Of a DNA stretch of 64,000 nucleotides, positions 1-9,400 are shown piece after piece. Within the stretch, counting starts at the first letter, position 1. Every line of letters begins with the position of its first letter. This DNA comes from Hyphomicrobiales bacterium (GTDB taxonomy: Bacteria; Pseudomonadota; Alphaproteobacteria; Rhizobiales; Rhizobiaceae): positions 1-64,000 of the forward strand of contig UCMT01000006.1 of NCBI GenBank assembly GCA_900473795.1, written 5' to 3'. Both the position numbers and the translations under genes were made by a program. The notes beneath the pieces were generated by a model. It made no database searches. It saw only the letters and a program-made list of their open reading frames with translations, and had not been told where the DNA came from.

Positions 1-2
1 CA

Positions 3-560
3 GGTGGCGCAGGCGGCGCGGCGACGGACGCCGGCGACGGCGCACGCGGTGGCGACGCACTTGGCACGGGCACTGGTACGGGCACCGGCACTGGCAACGG
101 CACGGGCACCGGCGGCGACGGCGGCGATGGCGCTGCCGGAACTGGTGGCGATGCGACCAGTGGCAGCGCCACGAGCGGCGACGTCTATGGCGGTTGGGCC
201 GGGGCCGGCGGTGGAGACGGCGGTGCTGCTTTGAGCGGCGCATGGGCCGATGGCTTTGGCGGTGACGGCTATGGCGGTTGGGCCTATGGCGGTGCCGGCG
301 GAGCCGGCGGTGCCGGTGGCGTGGCGACCACGGGCTATGGCGGCGCCGGTGACGGCGGCTCGTGGGGCTCTGATAATGGTGACGACGGATACGTTACAGG
401 CACAAGTTCGGCGACAGCTGACGGCGTCATCGAAACGAACGCCTTCAACCAGGAAATCGTGATGGGCGCAAACCTGCAACAGAACGCGATCGATATGACC
501 GTGGTCGGTGGCAGCCTCACCAGCACGGTGGCCGGGGAAGATGGCGACGACGACGCATAA
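3..560 (+). CDS. Glycine-rich protein, 5'-truncated by window edge, possible type I secretion substrate
   Basis: The reading frame is open from base 3 and ends at 560, so the N-terminus lies outside the window; 185 residues are visible. The first two thirds are low complexity, almost only Gly, Ala, Asp, Thr and Ser, including a Gly-Thr dipeptide run and YGGW repeats. The last 45 residues differ: they contain the motif NAFNQEIVMGANLQQNAID and an acidic end (GEDGDDDA). The NxxxQ/QxN pattern recurs in the larger protein encoded next (678-2672), so the two are probably related. It lies just upstream of an ABC exporter and fusion protein, which makes a secreted surface protein likely. I do not see canonical GGxGxDxUx RTX nonapeptides. 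ATGs inside the frame (for example 231) are unlikely starts because coding composition continues upstream. Function unknown. Confidence 0.7.
   Translation, partial: GGAGGAATDAGDGARGGDALGTGTGTGTGTGNGTGTGGDGGDGAAGTGGDATSGSATSGDVYGGWAGAGGGDGGAALSGAWADGFGGDGYGGWAYGGAGGAGGAGGVATTGYGGAGDGGSWGSDNGDDGYVTGTSSATADGVIETNAFNQEIVMGANLQQNAIDMTVVGGSLTSTVAGEDGDDDA
63..110 (+). repeat. Hexanucleotide array encoding Gly-Thr dipeptides
   Basis: Eight consecutive GGN-ACN/AAC hexamers encode Gly-Thr repeats (one unit is Gly-Asn) inside the glycine-rich protein. Such arrays can change length by slippage, so the protein may vary in size between strains. Confidence 0.75.
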
Positions 561-600
561 GAGCAAACTCGCTCTCAACCAGTTGTGAACACGCAACCTC

Positions 601-625
601 AGCTGCGCAGGTTCCCTGCGCAGCT
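601..625 (+). other. Intergenic hairpin between glycine-rich gene and cargo gene
   Basis: A perfect 11-bp inverted repeat (601-611 with 615-625) has a 3-base loop TTC. There is no T-run after it, so it may be a processing or mRNA-stability hairpin, or a factor-dependent terminator, rather than a classic intrinsic terminator. Confidence 0.55.
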
Positions 626-677
626 ACCTCACGCCGCCAAGCTTCGTCCGGGCGGCGATTGACCGGGAGTTCGTGCC

Positions 678-2672
678 GTGACGATGCTAGACAAGATCAC
701 CGAAGAGATTGCCCACTTCATTGGCTTTTTCCACGTGAGCGTCGAAGACGCTCGCTTTAGGGAGACGTATCCAGAATTCTCCTTCAGTCCCGTCAAGGCC
801 GAACTGGATCCGCTTTCGGTTGTCGAAACCAGTTTCTCCGCACCCTATGAGCTGCTGGGTTACGAGCCAGGAGTGGACTACCGATCGCCCGCGCCCCAGC
901 CCTGGCATCTCGATCCGCAGCCAGCAAGGTTCCAGGACGCACCACCTTTCCAAGATGATGATGGAAATGTCCCAGGCCATACAGGATACGACTGGCCGGA
1001 ACATGCAGCAGCCGCAGCCACCTCCCACGGAACGACGAAATTTGTTCCTCCGGAGATCGAGCCTCCCGGATCGGTCGTCAATCATCTCAATCAGGCCATC
1101 GCTCTTGCCGACAATGACTATGTTGGTGTTGGCGGGCACGGCCTCGTCTTTTCTGCAGATCCAATCGATAATTCCAAATTGCTTCAGGGCGCAGATGCCG
1201 CGGTCTCGCTAACACCCATCGGCGATCTGGAACGACCCGGTTCGAGCGCGGAAATCATCACGGTCATCAAGACAGCCGTGGGCGAGGTTGAGACTACCCA
1301 ATCCGGTGCCGGCGACGCAGTGCAGGAATTCATCACAGCAGAGACCGTTGAAGGTGTGTATGTCAACGGTGAACTGGTTTCGGAGGCTCCCAAGCTCGAG
1401 GACTACCACTCGTTCGAGGAGGAGGACGCCGAAGACGGGCCAAGCTCCAATACCTGGACGAGGGACGATGGAACAGTAGCCATCGACGTTTCTGTCGAAC
1501 TTGAGGCCGGCGGAAACACGTTGGTCAACGACGCCGTCCTGAAGAGCTACTGGACCGGGGGGACGGTCACCGCAGTCGTCGGCGACCATGTGGAGATGAA
1601 CGCGATCGTCCAGATCAATGCGTTGTGGGACGTCGATGCGATTACATCGGCAGTCGGCGCTTCGACGAGTGGCGACGCCAACGAGTTGTTCAACAGCGCA
1701 ACGTTCGAACGTTCGGACGCGTCCAAGGAAACAGACACAGATCCCGCTGTTTCCGGCGACTACCCAAAATACTGGTCAATCACGGAGGTGAAGGGAGACC
1801 TCATGATCTTGAACTGGCTCGAACAGTTCATCTTCATGAGCGACAACGACGTTGGTATTCTCTCGTCCTCCGGCGTCACGACAAGCGTCGTGACCGGCGA
1901 CAATCTCGGCGTCAACCATACCTCCATCTTCGAATTAGGCTTTGCCTACGACCTGATTGTCGTTGGAGGCTCAGTTTACGATGCAAACATCATTCAACAA
2001 TTCAACGTCCTGTTCGACAATGACGTCGTGGGCGCCACATCCGGTTTCCAGACCAACGGCAAGGGCACCATCTCCTCGTCCGCAAACCTCCTCTGGAACC
2101 AGGCTCATATCGCCAACGTCGGACATCCGGACCGCTTTGACGTTTTACCGCAGCAGTATCTGGATGCCGCCAATGCGCTTGCGGGCGGTAGCCGGAATAT
2201 ATCCCATGACGTGCTGTCGGATGATGCGTTCGCCGGCCTGGAATGGCTACGCGTTCTCCATGTAAGCGGTGACATCCTCAACCTACAGTTCATCAAACAG
2301 ACGAACATTCTGGGCGATAGTGACCAAATCGCACTCGCGATGGATGCGATATCGCCTCATCTCGATGCGGGATGGTCGATCTCGACCGGTTCCAACGCGT
2401 TGTTGAACAATGCCGCCATCGTTGATCTCGATTCCTTCGGAAAGACCTATGTCGGAGGCGATCAATATTCTCAAGAGACGCTGTTCCAGGCTGAACTCAT
2501 ATCGCACCGGCCTGATTTTGCCGGTCCCGATGCGGACGCACTCGTCAACGAGGCAGTGCTTTTCCTCGATGATTCCATGCTGGAGCCGACGGATGCAGCG
2601 GCATCTCGGCCCTACACCGCAGAATACGATGTGCACCCGGACGACGGGGTGAACAGCGTGCTCGGACACTAG
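678..2672 (+). CDS. Repeat-containing protein, likely type I secretion substrate
   Basis: A 664-residue acidic, Asn-rich protein without an N-terminal signal peptide. The GTG start at 678 is preferred because GGGAG lies 8 bases upstream; an ATG at 684 is possible. From about residue 275 the chain shows a repeated unit of roughly 80-100 residues: a segment like NTLVNDA or NALLNNAAI, then a VxGDxxxxN strand, then NxIxQxNxLxDxD. Instances of the last part are near nt 1598-1642, 1812-1858, 1987-2037 and 2278-2338. Regular Asn and hydrophobic positions suggest a beta-solenoid (inference). It ends 8 bases before an exporter ATPase gene, so the simplest reading is that this is the secreted cargo of that system. 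I know no characterised function. RTX nonapeptides are not evident, so the secretion signal would have to be of another kind. Confidence 0.7.
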   Translation: MTMLDKITEEIAHFIGFFHVSVEDARFRETYPEFSFSPVKAELDPLSVVETSFSAPYELLGYEPGVDYRSPAPQPWHLDPQPARFQDAPPFQDDDGNVPGHTGYDWPEHAAAAATSHGTTKFVPPEIEPPGSVVNHLNQAIALADNDYVGVGGHGLVFSADPIDNSKLLQGADAAVSLTPIGDLERPGSSAEIITVIKTAVGEVETTQSGAGDAVQEFITAETVEGVYVNGELVSEAPKLEDYHSFEEEDAEDGPSSNTWTRDDGTVAIDVSVELEAGGNTLVNDAVLKSYWTGGTVTAVVGDHVEMNAIVQINALWDVDAITSAVGASTSGDANELFNSATFERSDASKETDTDPAVSGDYPKYWSITEVKGDLMILNWLEQFIFMSDNDVGILSSSGVTTSVVTGDNLGVNHTSIFELGFAYDLIVVGGSVYDANIIQQFNVLFDNDVVGATSGFQTNGKGTISSSANLLWNQAHIANVGHPDRFDVLPQQYLDAANALAGGSRNISHDVLSDDAFAGLEWLRVLHVSGDILNLQFIKQTNILGDSDQIALAMDAISPHLDAGWSISTGSNALLNNAAIVDLDSFGKTYVGGDQYSQETLFQAELISHRPDFAGPDADALVNEAVLFLDDSMLEPTDAAASRPYTAEYDVHPDDGVNSVLGH

Positions 2673-2680
2673 GGGGTTAG

Positions 2681-4858
2681 ATGTTTGATAACCGCAACCG
2701 CCTTGCCGCCACGACGGCACCGATGGAGGCCAACACAGGGAGCACAAGCGCGCCTTTGAGCACATATGACGATATGAAGGAAGCGTGTGCGAAATTCGAC
2801 CGTGCCGTGGAAGAATGCCTGAGTACGGGCACATCCTCACCAGACGCAGACACATCCCGACAGCCAAGCGCGGTGGGGGCGTCGCCGATACGAACGCCCC
2901 ATAGCGCCCGTGACACCTTTGCCCCGTCGCTGAGAACGGCGCACCCTTCGATCGAGCCGGCAAGCAGAGCCCGGCCAGAGCCTTCGGCACGCGATCTGCC
3001 AAAGGCAAAGGTGGTCGATGGCATGAAAATCGTAGAGGGAGACTGCGGCCCCTTGCCCGCCGATCCTTCATTCAAGCCGCTTTCGGGTGGAAACGGCAAA
3101 GGATCGGGCGACGGGCGCGGCACGTTCCACAAGCGCCTCGGGCCGATCGACTTTACTGCCAGTCTCAGGGCCGGCATCAGCGCCGTGAAGCACAATCTGA
3201 TGATCGTCATGTTGTTCACGATCGCGAGCAATGTGCTTGTCCTGGCGATCCCGGTCTATCTGTTCCAGATCTCGGATCGTGTTTTGACGAGCCGGTCGAT
3301 CGACACTTTGATCATGCTGACGGTCGTGATCGTCGGCGCGATCATCCTGCAAGCCATGTTCGACGCATTGCGGCGTTTCGTCCTGATGCGAACGGCGGTG
3401 GAAGTTGCCGCCCAACTCGGTGCGCCGATCCTGAGCGCTGCGGCCCGTGCTTCGCTGCAAAGCAATGGGCGAGAATACCAGACCCTCGGGGATCTTCAGC
3501 AGGTTCGATCTTTTCTGGTCTCGAAAACGCTGCTGTCCTTTCTTGATGCGCCGATCGCACCCGTTTTTCTTCTCGCGGTTTTCCTGATCCACCCGCATCT
3601 CGGATTTATCGTCGTGACGACAGCCATCCTGCTGTTGATTCTGACGCAGATAAACCAGCGCATTACAGCCGCACCCTTCGCGGATGCAAACACGGCTCAG
3701 GTCAAGGCCAATCTTCACCTCGATTCGATGACGCGCAACTCGCAGATCATCAATGCGCTGGCGATGATACCGGAAGCCGTGCAGATCTGGGGAAAGGACA
3801 CCGCCGCCTCCTTGAAAGCGCAAGTGATAGCCCAGGACAGGAACATCGCGATTTCCGCGATCTCAAGGGGCACGCGGCTTCTAACCCAGGTGACGATGCT
3901 TGGCTGGGGTGCCTATCTCGCGGTTGAAGGCGAACTGACCGGCGGCATGGTCATCGCCTCATCGATCATCGCCGGCCGTGCCCTGGCGCCGATTGAGGGT
4001 GCAATCGAAGGATGGAATCAGTTCAGCCAGTCGCGCGCCGCCTACGGACGGATCGCGGCCTTGCTGAAAGCATCGCCTTTCAATTTCGAACGCCTCAATC
4101 TGCCGAAGCCCGAAGGGCGCCTTGACGTCGAGCGGTTGCTCTACGTGCCGCACGGGACGAAGCGCGTCGTGCTCAACGGGATCACGTTTGCCCTACAGCC
4201 CGGAGATTCCCTCGCGGTTATCGGCAACTCCGGCGCGGGAAAGACCACGTTAGGCAAGATGCTCGTGGGATCGATCCTGCCAACCTCGGGAAATGTCAGG
4301 TTGGATCTGATGGATCTCCGCAACTGGGACCAGCGACAGTTCGGCGAGAATATCGGCTACCTGCCGCAGGACGTGCAACTCTTCCCCGGGACGATCAAGG
4401 CCAATATTGCCCGCATGAGGATGGATGCCGACGACGAGCAAGTCTACCGGGCTGCCATGCTGGCCGACGTTCATGAGATGATCGCGACCCTACCGCACGG
4501 ATATGAGACGATCGTCAGCGCCGACGGTTCTCCTCTTTCCGGCGGCCAGAAGCAGCGTATTGCCCTTGCCCGCGCCTTTTTCGGTGATCCCCATCTGGTC
4601 GTGCTGGATGAGCCCAACTCCAACCTCGACAGCGCCGGCGATACGGCGCTCGTTCGGGCTCTCGGCCACGCCAAGGAGCAAAAGATCACGGTCGTCACCA
4701 TCACTCAGAGGCCGGCGCTTCTCAAAGGTGTCGACAAGGTACTCCTGTTGGTGAACGGGACGGTGGCGCTCTTTGGCATGCGAATGGACGTATTGAAGGC
4801 GTTGGAGGCGCGCGGGATAAATATCGAGGGCGGCTCCTTCGGTCATCAATTGCAGTAG
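2681..4858 (+). CDS. Type I secretion ABC transporter (PrtD/HlyB-like permease-ATPase)
   Basis: A 725-residue inner-membrane exporter half-transporter that powers secretion of the neighbouring protein(s). Start ATG 2681 follows a GGGGG ribosome site. Residues 1 to about 165 form a Ser/Pro/Arg-rich extension of unknown role, not the C39 peptidase-like domain of HlyB. Several membrane helices follow (from about residue 178), then a nucleotide-binding domain: Walker A GNSGAGKTT near 514, Q-loop YLPQD, signature LSGGQKQR, Walker B LVVLDEP. The usual H-loop histidine is replaced by Gln676 in TITQRP. Length is about 150 residues above typical PrtD proteins because of the extension. The fusion-protein gene follows after 10 bases; no TolC-type outer membrane gene is nearby, so a genome-wide shared channel is likely. 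Confidence 0.9.
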   Translation: MFDNRNRLAATTAPMEANTGSTSAPLSTYDDMKEACAKFDRAVEECLSTGTSSPDADTSRQPSAVGASPIRTPHSARDTFAPSLRTAHPSIEPASRARPEPSARDLPKAKVVDGMKIVEGDCGPLPADPSFKPLSGGNGKGSGDGRGTFHKRLGPIDFTASLRAGISAVKHNLMIVMLFTIASNVLVLAIPVYLFQISDRVLTSRSIDTLIMLTVVIVGAIILQAMFDALRRFVLMRTAVEVAAQLGAPILSAAARASLQSNGREYQTLGDLQQVRSFLVSKTLLSFLDAPIAPVFLLAVFLIHPHLGFIVVTTAILLLILTQINQRITAAPFADANTAQVKANLHLDSMTRNSQIINALAMIPEAVQIWGKDTAASLKAQVIAQDRNIAISAISRGTRLLTQVTMLGWGAYLAVEGELTGGMVIASSIIAGRALAPIEGAIEGWNQFSQSRAAYGRIAALLKASPFNFERLNLPKPEGRLDVERLLYVPHGTKRVVLNGITFALQPGDSLAVIGNSGAGKTTLGKMLVGSILPTSGNVRLDLMDLRNWDQRQFGENIGYLPQDVQLFPGTIKANIARMRMDADDEQVYRAAMLADVHEMIATLPHGYETIVSADGSPLSGGQKQRIALARAFFGDPHLVVLDEPNSNLDSAGDTALVRALGHAKEQKITVVTITQRPALLKGVDKVLLLVNGTVALFGMRMDVLKALEARGINIEGGSFGHQLQ

Positions 4859-4868
4859 GAGAGGACAT

Positions 4869-6209
4869 ATGTCTGAGATCGCCAAGGTCCACGATATCGA
4901 ATGGTATGCTGACGTTCCCAGATCGATCTGGAAGCAGACCGCGGTCGGGTTGGTCCTTCTGGGCGTGTCATTCGGTGGTTTCGGGACCTGGGCGTCGACA
5001 GCTCCCCTTGCGGCTGCGGTCATCACGCAGGGCAGTTTCGTGGCGACTGGCCAGAACAAGATTTTGCAGCATCTGGAGGGTGGCATCATCAAGCAAATTC
5101 TCGTCAGCGAGGGGGATCAGGTGGTGGAAAATCAGCCGCTTGTGCGGCTCGACGAGACGGCGGCGCTGGCAAAAAAACGGGAGCTGTTTCTACGCCGTAT
5201 AAGACTGGACGTCACAGCGGCGCGTCTGACGGCGCAATTCGAGCGCGCCGAAATTCTCGATATATCGAGCTTGCTGAAGGAACACCGCGGCGATCATGAT
5301 GTCTGGTCGATCCTCGTCAGCCAGCAACTCAATTTCAAGGCACAGCAAATTAAGCTTTCCGGCGAACTCTCCCTGCTTGAGCAAAATATCAAGGCCCTGC
5401 AGTTTCGGGAGGTAGGGTATACACGGCAGCGTGATGCGACCGTCCGGCAGCTCGAACTGCTCAAGGATGAGCATCAAAGTAAGAAGGCTCTGCTGGCCAA
5501 GGGACTCGTCCGTGCGAATGAGGTGAAATCCATACAGCGGGCGATTGCCGAGGCTGAAGGTCAGATCGGGCGGCTCGAGGCGGAGATAGCGGAAACCCAG
5601 GCACAATCGGTGAAAGGGCAACAAGAGGTCCTTCGGGCGGAAGGGATTTATCGCGAGGAAGCTCTCGAACGCCTGCAAACGATACAAAGTGAACGCGATG
5701 CGGTTCGCGAGCAATTGCGCGAAGCTGAAAATGTCCTCCAGCGCGCGACGATCAATGCGCCCGTCTCAGGCACTGTTGTCCGCAGCCATTACCATACGAC
5801 CGGTGGCGTCATCGAAACCGGTAAGGCCATTCTCGAAATACTTCCTGCCGGTGTGCCACTGATCATTGAAGCGCAGATATCACGTAACGACATTGACAGC
5901 GTGAAGCTCGGACAGAGTGCCACCATACGGCTGGTCGCACTCAACCAGCGAACAACACCGGTCCTTCGAGGGACCGTATTCTACATTTCGGCGGACGCCG
6001 TGCAAAACAGCAAGACAGGCTTGGCGGAGCATGACGTCTATCTCGCTCGCATCAATATTTCGTCAGAAGAAATCGCGAGGGTCCATGGGTTTGCGCCAAC
6101 GCCCGGCATGCCCGTCGAGGTCATGATTCAGACTGCGGAACGAACGTTCTTCAGTTACCTTGCAAAACCAATCACAGACAGTATGTCCCGGGCCTTCTCC
6201 GAGCAGTGA
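4869..6209 (+). CDS. HlyD-family membrane fusion protein of type I secretion system
   Basis: A 446-residue periplasmic adaptor that links the ABC exporter to an outer-membrane channel. It has a short cytoplasmic N-terminus, one membrane helix at about residues 21-43, a half-lipoyl motif (ITQGSFVATGQNK, LEGGIIKQILVSEGD), a long coiled coil at about 100-290, then the second half-lipoyl (ATINAPVSGTVVRSH) and a beta-barrel C-terminal part (GMPVEVMIQTAERTF). This order matches PrtE/HlyD. The start ATG 4869 has AGGAGAGG just upstream. It is in an operon with the ABC gene (10-base gap). The stop TGA overlaps a downstream ATG (TGATG), see the small frame at 6209. Confidence 0.92.
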   Translation: MSEIAKVHDIEWYADVPRSIWKQTAVGLVLLGVSFGGFGTWASTAPLAAAVITQGSFVATGQNKILQHLEGGIIKQILVSEGDQVVENQPLVRLDETAALAKKRELFLRRIRLDVTAARLTAQFERAEILDISSLLKEHRGDHDVWSILVSQQLNFKAQQIKLSGELSLLEQNIKALQFREVGYTRQRDATVRQLELLKDEHQSKKALLAKGLVRANEVKSIQRAIAEAEGQIGRLEAEIAETQAQSVKGQQEVLRAEGIYREEALERLQTIQSERDAVREQLREAENVLQRATINAPVSGTVVRSHYHTTGGVIETGKAILEILPAGVPLIIEAQISRNDIDSVKLGQSATIRLVALNQRTTPVLRGTVFYISADAVQNSKTGLAEHDVYLARINISSEEIARVHGFAPTPGMPVEVMIQTAERTFFSYLAKPITDSMSRAFSEQ

Positions 6210-6412
6210 TGTCTCTGGATGCGCTCAACGGCAGCGGCAAAACCGAGGCCGCCGACAGCACATATCCATCCCCGAGGATCTTTCCCACCAGCCTCGGCTC
6301 CGGTCGTGTTGCCGAGGGCGTTGAAGCGCTTCTGGCGACGCCCAGCTTCTTGCCTGCAGCGGATGATCTCTTCAGCTCTCGTCAAATCAGAGGGCTACAG
6401 ATCAGGCGCTGA
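6209..6412 (+). CDS. Possible small protein translationally coupled to the fusion protein gene
   Basis: A 67-residue frame whose ATG overlaps the stop of the HlyD-like gene in a TGATG arrangement, a typical coupling geometry. Codon use is not odd for this replicon, and it fills the gap up to the convergent kinase gene, overlapping its 3' end by 11 bases. No motif, membrane segment or known family is recognised and the sequence is Ser/Ala/Gly-rich. It may be real or just the 3' untranslated region of the operon; conservation in relatives would decide. Confidence 0.3.
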   Translation: MSLDALNGSGKTEAADSTYPSPRIFPTSLGSGRVAEGVEALLATPSFLPAADDLFSSRQIRGLQIRR

Positions 6413-9400
6413 CATAATTGCGTCCATCGCGTAGCAGAGAGCGTAAATGTTCGAGATCCTTGCGCAGGGCGTGGGCAAGGTTGTTCAATTCGTCGTCGCC
6501 TGCTGCACCTTTTTTCATGACGTGCGCCAGTACGAATTCACCGGAGCGGATTACGTCGCGCCAGCGCGGATTGAGCGGCAGCGTCTCGATGAGCAGATAT
6601 TTGTCGAGCGTCCTGGCCTGAAGGGAAGAGCGGTCGAAGCTCACGCGCCAGATACCGCTACGCTCGGCGAATTCAATCTTGCCTTTGCCTGTCGCACATT
6701 TCCAGAGCTCCAGGCTGTGCTGCATAATATCGACGACAATGGATCGGTAAGCGCTTTGGTTTTCCTGTGCTGCTGGCGGTTCGACGAAGAGCGAGTCCGT
6801 GCTCTCCTGTTCGGGGGCGGTAAGAGCGAGGCTGGCGCCCACGCTGTCGATCGCGCCGAGCACATGGCGGACCATCCGCCGGCTCAGACCGGGATCGCTG
6901 CGGGCAGACGGCTGTATGACCAGCGCGAGGCCGCCGCCGTTTCCGCTGTCGAGTTCGAATGCGTTCAGAGTGGACGTATGGTCCCCGAAGCGGACGTCCC
7001 CAAGAAAGAATTCGCCGTCCTGCTTGACCGCCTGGTTCACGCGTGTGGCCAGCTCGCCGCCGGTCAGGGCTGACAGCAGCGTTTCCCCGGCAATGGCAGG
7101 CGTGCCAAACATTCCCAGAGCGGTCTGGTTTGCATACGCTATCCGGCCCTGGCGGTCGGTACAGAGGATTGCGACCTCGAATATGTCGAGAAGCCGCGCC
7201 ATTCGTTTCTGCGACAGCCGAAGCGCTTCCTCGATCTGCACACGCCGGTCGATCTCCGCTTTCAGCGACGTATTTTCGCGTATCTGGCTGCGGGCACGCG
7301 CCGCCTCGAGCAATGTCGCCACCCGGGCGAGGAGCTCCTCCTTGACGAAAGGTTTGACGACGTAATCGTTCGCGCCGTGCTCGAAACCCGCGATCACGTC
7401 GCGTGTCCGGCTGCGGGCGGTCACCATGATGATGGGTATGTCGAGCAGGTCGTGGCGCTCCCGTATGGCTTTGGCGACCTCCAACCCGCTCATGCCGGGC
7501 ATCATCACGTCCAGTACGACAAGATCGGGTTTCAAACGCTCGATGCAGGCCAGCGCGTCAACGCCGTTCTCTGCCGCTCTAACCGCATAACCTACCGGCT
7601 GCAGAACATTGCGTAGAACCTGGATGTTGATCGGCTCGTCGTCGACCACCAGGATGAGCGGCATGCCTGGATCGGCCGGCGCGTCGGCGGTTATCTGGCT
7701 GCGAGCGATCATGTCCACGGTCTCGTGGAGGCGCTTCTGATCGAGTTCTTCGCCGAAATAGTCGACATAGGACGGCTCGACGGTTGCGGCGGGCAGGACG
7801 AGCGTAAAGCGTGAACCTTCGCCAAGCACCGAATGTGCCGTCAGCTTTCCGTTGAGAAAGGTTGCGAGCTGGCGAGCTATCGTTAGTCCAAGACCCGTGC
7901 CAGACGCCCCCCGCGTCCCATCCCCGACGCCTGCCTGCTCCAGCGGTTGGAAAATCCGTTCCAGGTTGTCGTTGGCGATGCCAACGCCGGTGTCTTCCAC
8001 GCTGATGGCGATGTCCTTTCTTTCCGGTGCGGCAATCAAGCGGATGGTGCTCTGGCCCGCATATTTGATGGCGTTTCCTAAGAGATTGTAGAGAATCTGC
8101 TCTAAACGTACCGGGTCCGCCATCACGAAGGGGATGTCCTCGGGGATGTCGACCTCCAAGGCCACCGGTTCTCCTCGCAGCAGCGGTTCGCACATTTTCA
8201 GAACGTTACTGACGCTGGTGGCGATATGCACCGGGTGGATGTCGAGCCGCATGCGGCCCTGACGGATGCGGTAGAGGTCGAGAAGGTCGTCCACCAGCCG
8301 TGAGAGCCGCCGGGCGCTAAAGCTGATGAGCTGGAGCTGGTTGCGCTGCGTCGCGGTCAATTCGCCGGCAACACCTGCCGCCAGCGTTTCCGAAATGCCG
8401 ATGATGCCGTTGAGCGGCGTGCGCAACTCATGGGAAGTGTTGGCGACGAAGGCGTCTTTCATCCGATCTGCTTCCTCGAGCGCCTTGTTCTTCTCCTCGA
8501 TCAGGCCGACATGCTTTTCCAGCTCGGCATTCTTCTGGTTGATGAGGTTGAGTTGTTCACTGACGGCATCGCGCATGCGTGTGAAACTGGCCGTCAGCCG
8601 GCCGAGCTCGGACGGGTTCTTGATCTCCGGCATGGCGTGATCCAGATCGCCGTCGGCAATGGCGCCAGCCGCATCGGTCAGGCGCTGTACGGGCCGGGTC
8701 ATCGTGCCGGAGAGGTAGAAGACCAAGCCCGCCAGCACCGGGAGCAGGACAAGGGCAAGCGCGATCACGATCTGCCGGAGTGAATTGCTGTTGGCGAAGG
8801 CCACGGATTCCGACACTTCGGCAACCAGGCTCCAAGCGACGGCACCGAAATGCACTTGGGTGCTTGCCGCGAGCGCGGGTACACCGCCCAGCCCATCCTC
8901 AACTAGCGCCGCACTCGAAGGCGCACCGTCAAAGTCGGTCGCGACGGGATCGCTTTGCGTGCCCGCCTTTCGACCTTCCGGTGCTGAGATGTAGCGACCG
9001 TCGGAATTAAGGAGATAAAGGCTGCCAGCCGCGCCTTGCTGTGATTGAACGATCCGGTTCAGTCCTTTGGTTCCCATCCGGAATATGACCATGCCGCGCA
9101 CCTTGTTATAGAATGCGACGCGCACGGCGAGGTAGGCGGCAAACTTGCCGGTTACCGGATCGGTGGTGAAATCGCCCACCAAGATGGTCTGGCTCTTCGG
9201 CGCTTCGGCCATGGCTCGGGAAAGGCGGGAGAGCGGTGTGGTGGTGACCAGCGCCTTCAGATCAGTCCCGAGATAGCGATCCTTCTCGACCGAGTATACC
9301 ACGCGCTGATCGGGGGTGATGAGATAGAGGTTCTCGAACTCGGACGTGGTGACGAAGCTTACGAAATCATCGTGGAACTGCTGGTGCGCATTGGCATATT

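Noticed and set aside
3-560. RTX toxin-type calcium-binding repeats in the glycine-rich protein
   Set aside because: The region is Gly/Asp-rich, but the GGxGxDxUx nonapeptide spacing is not present.
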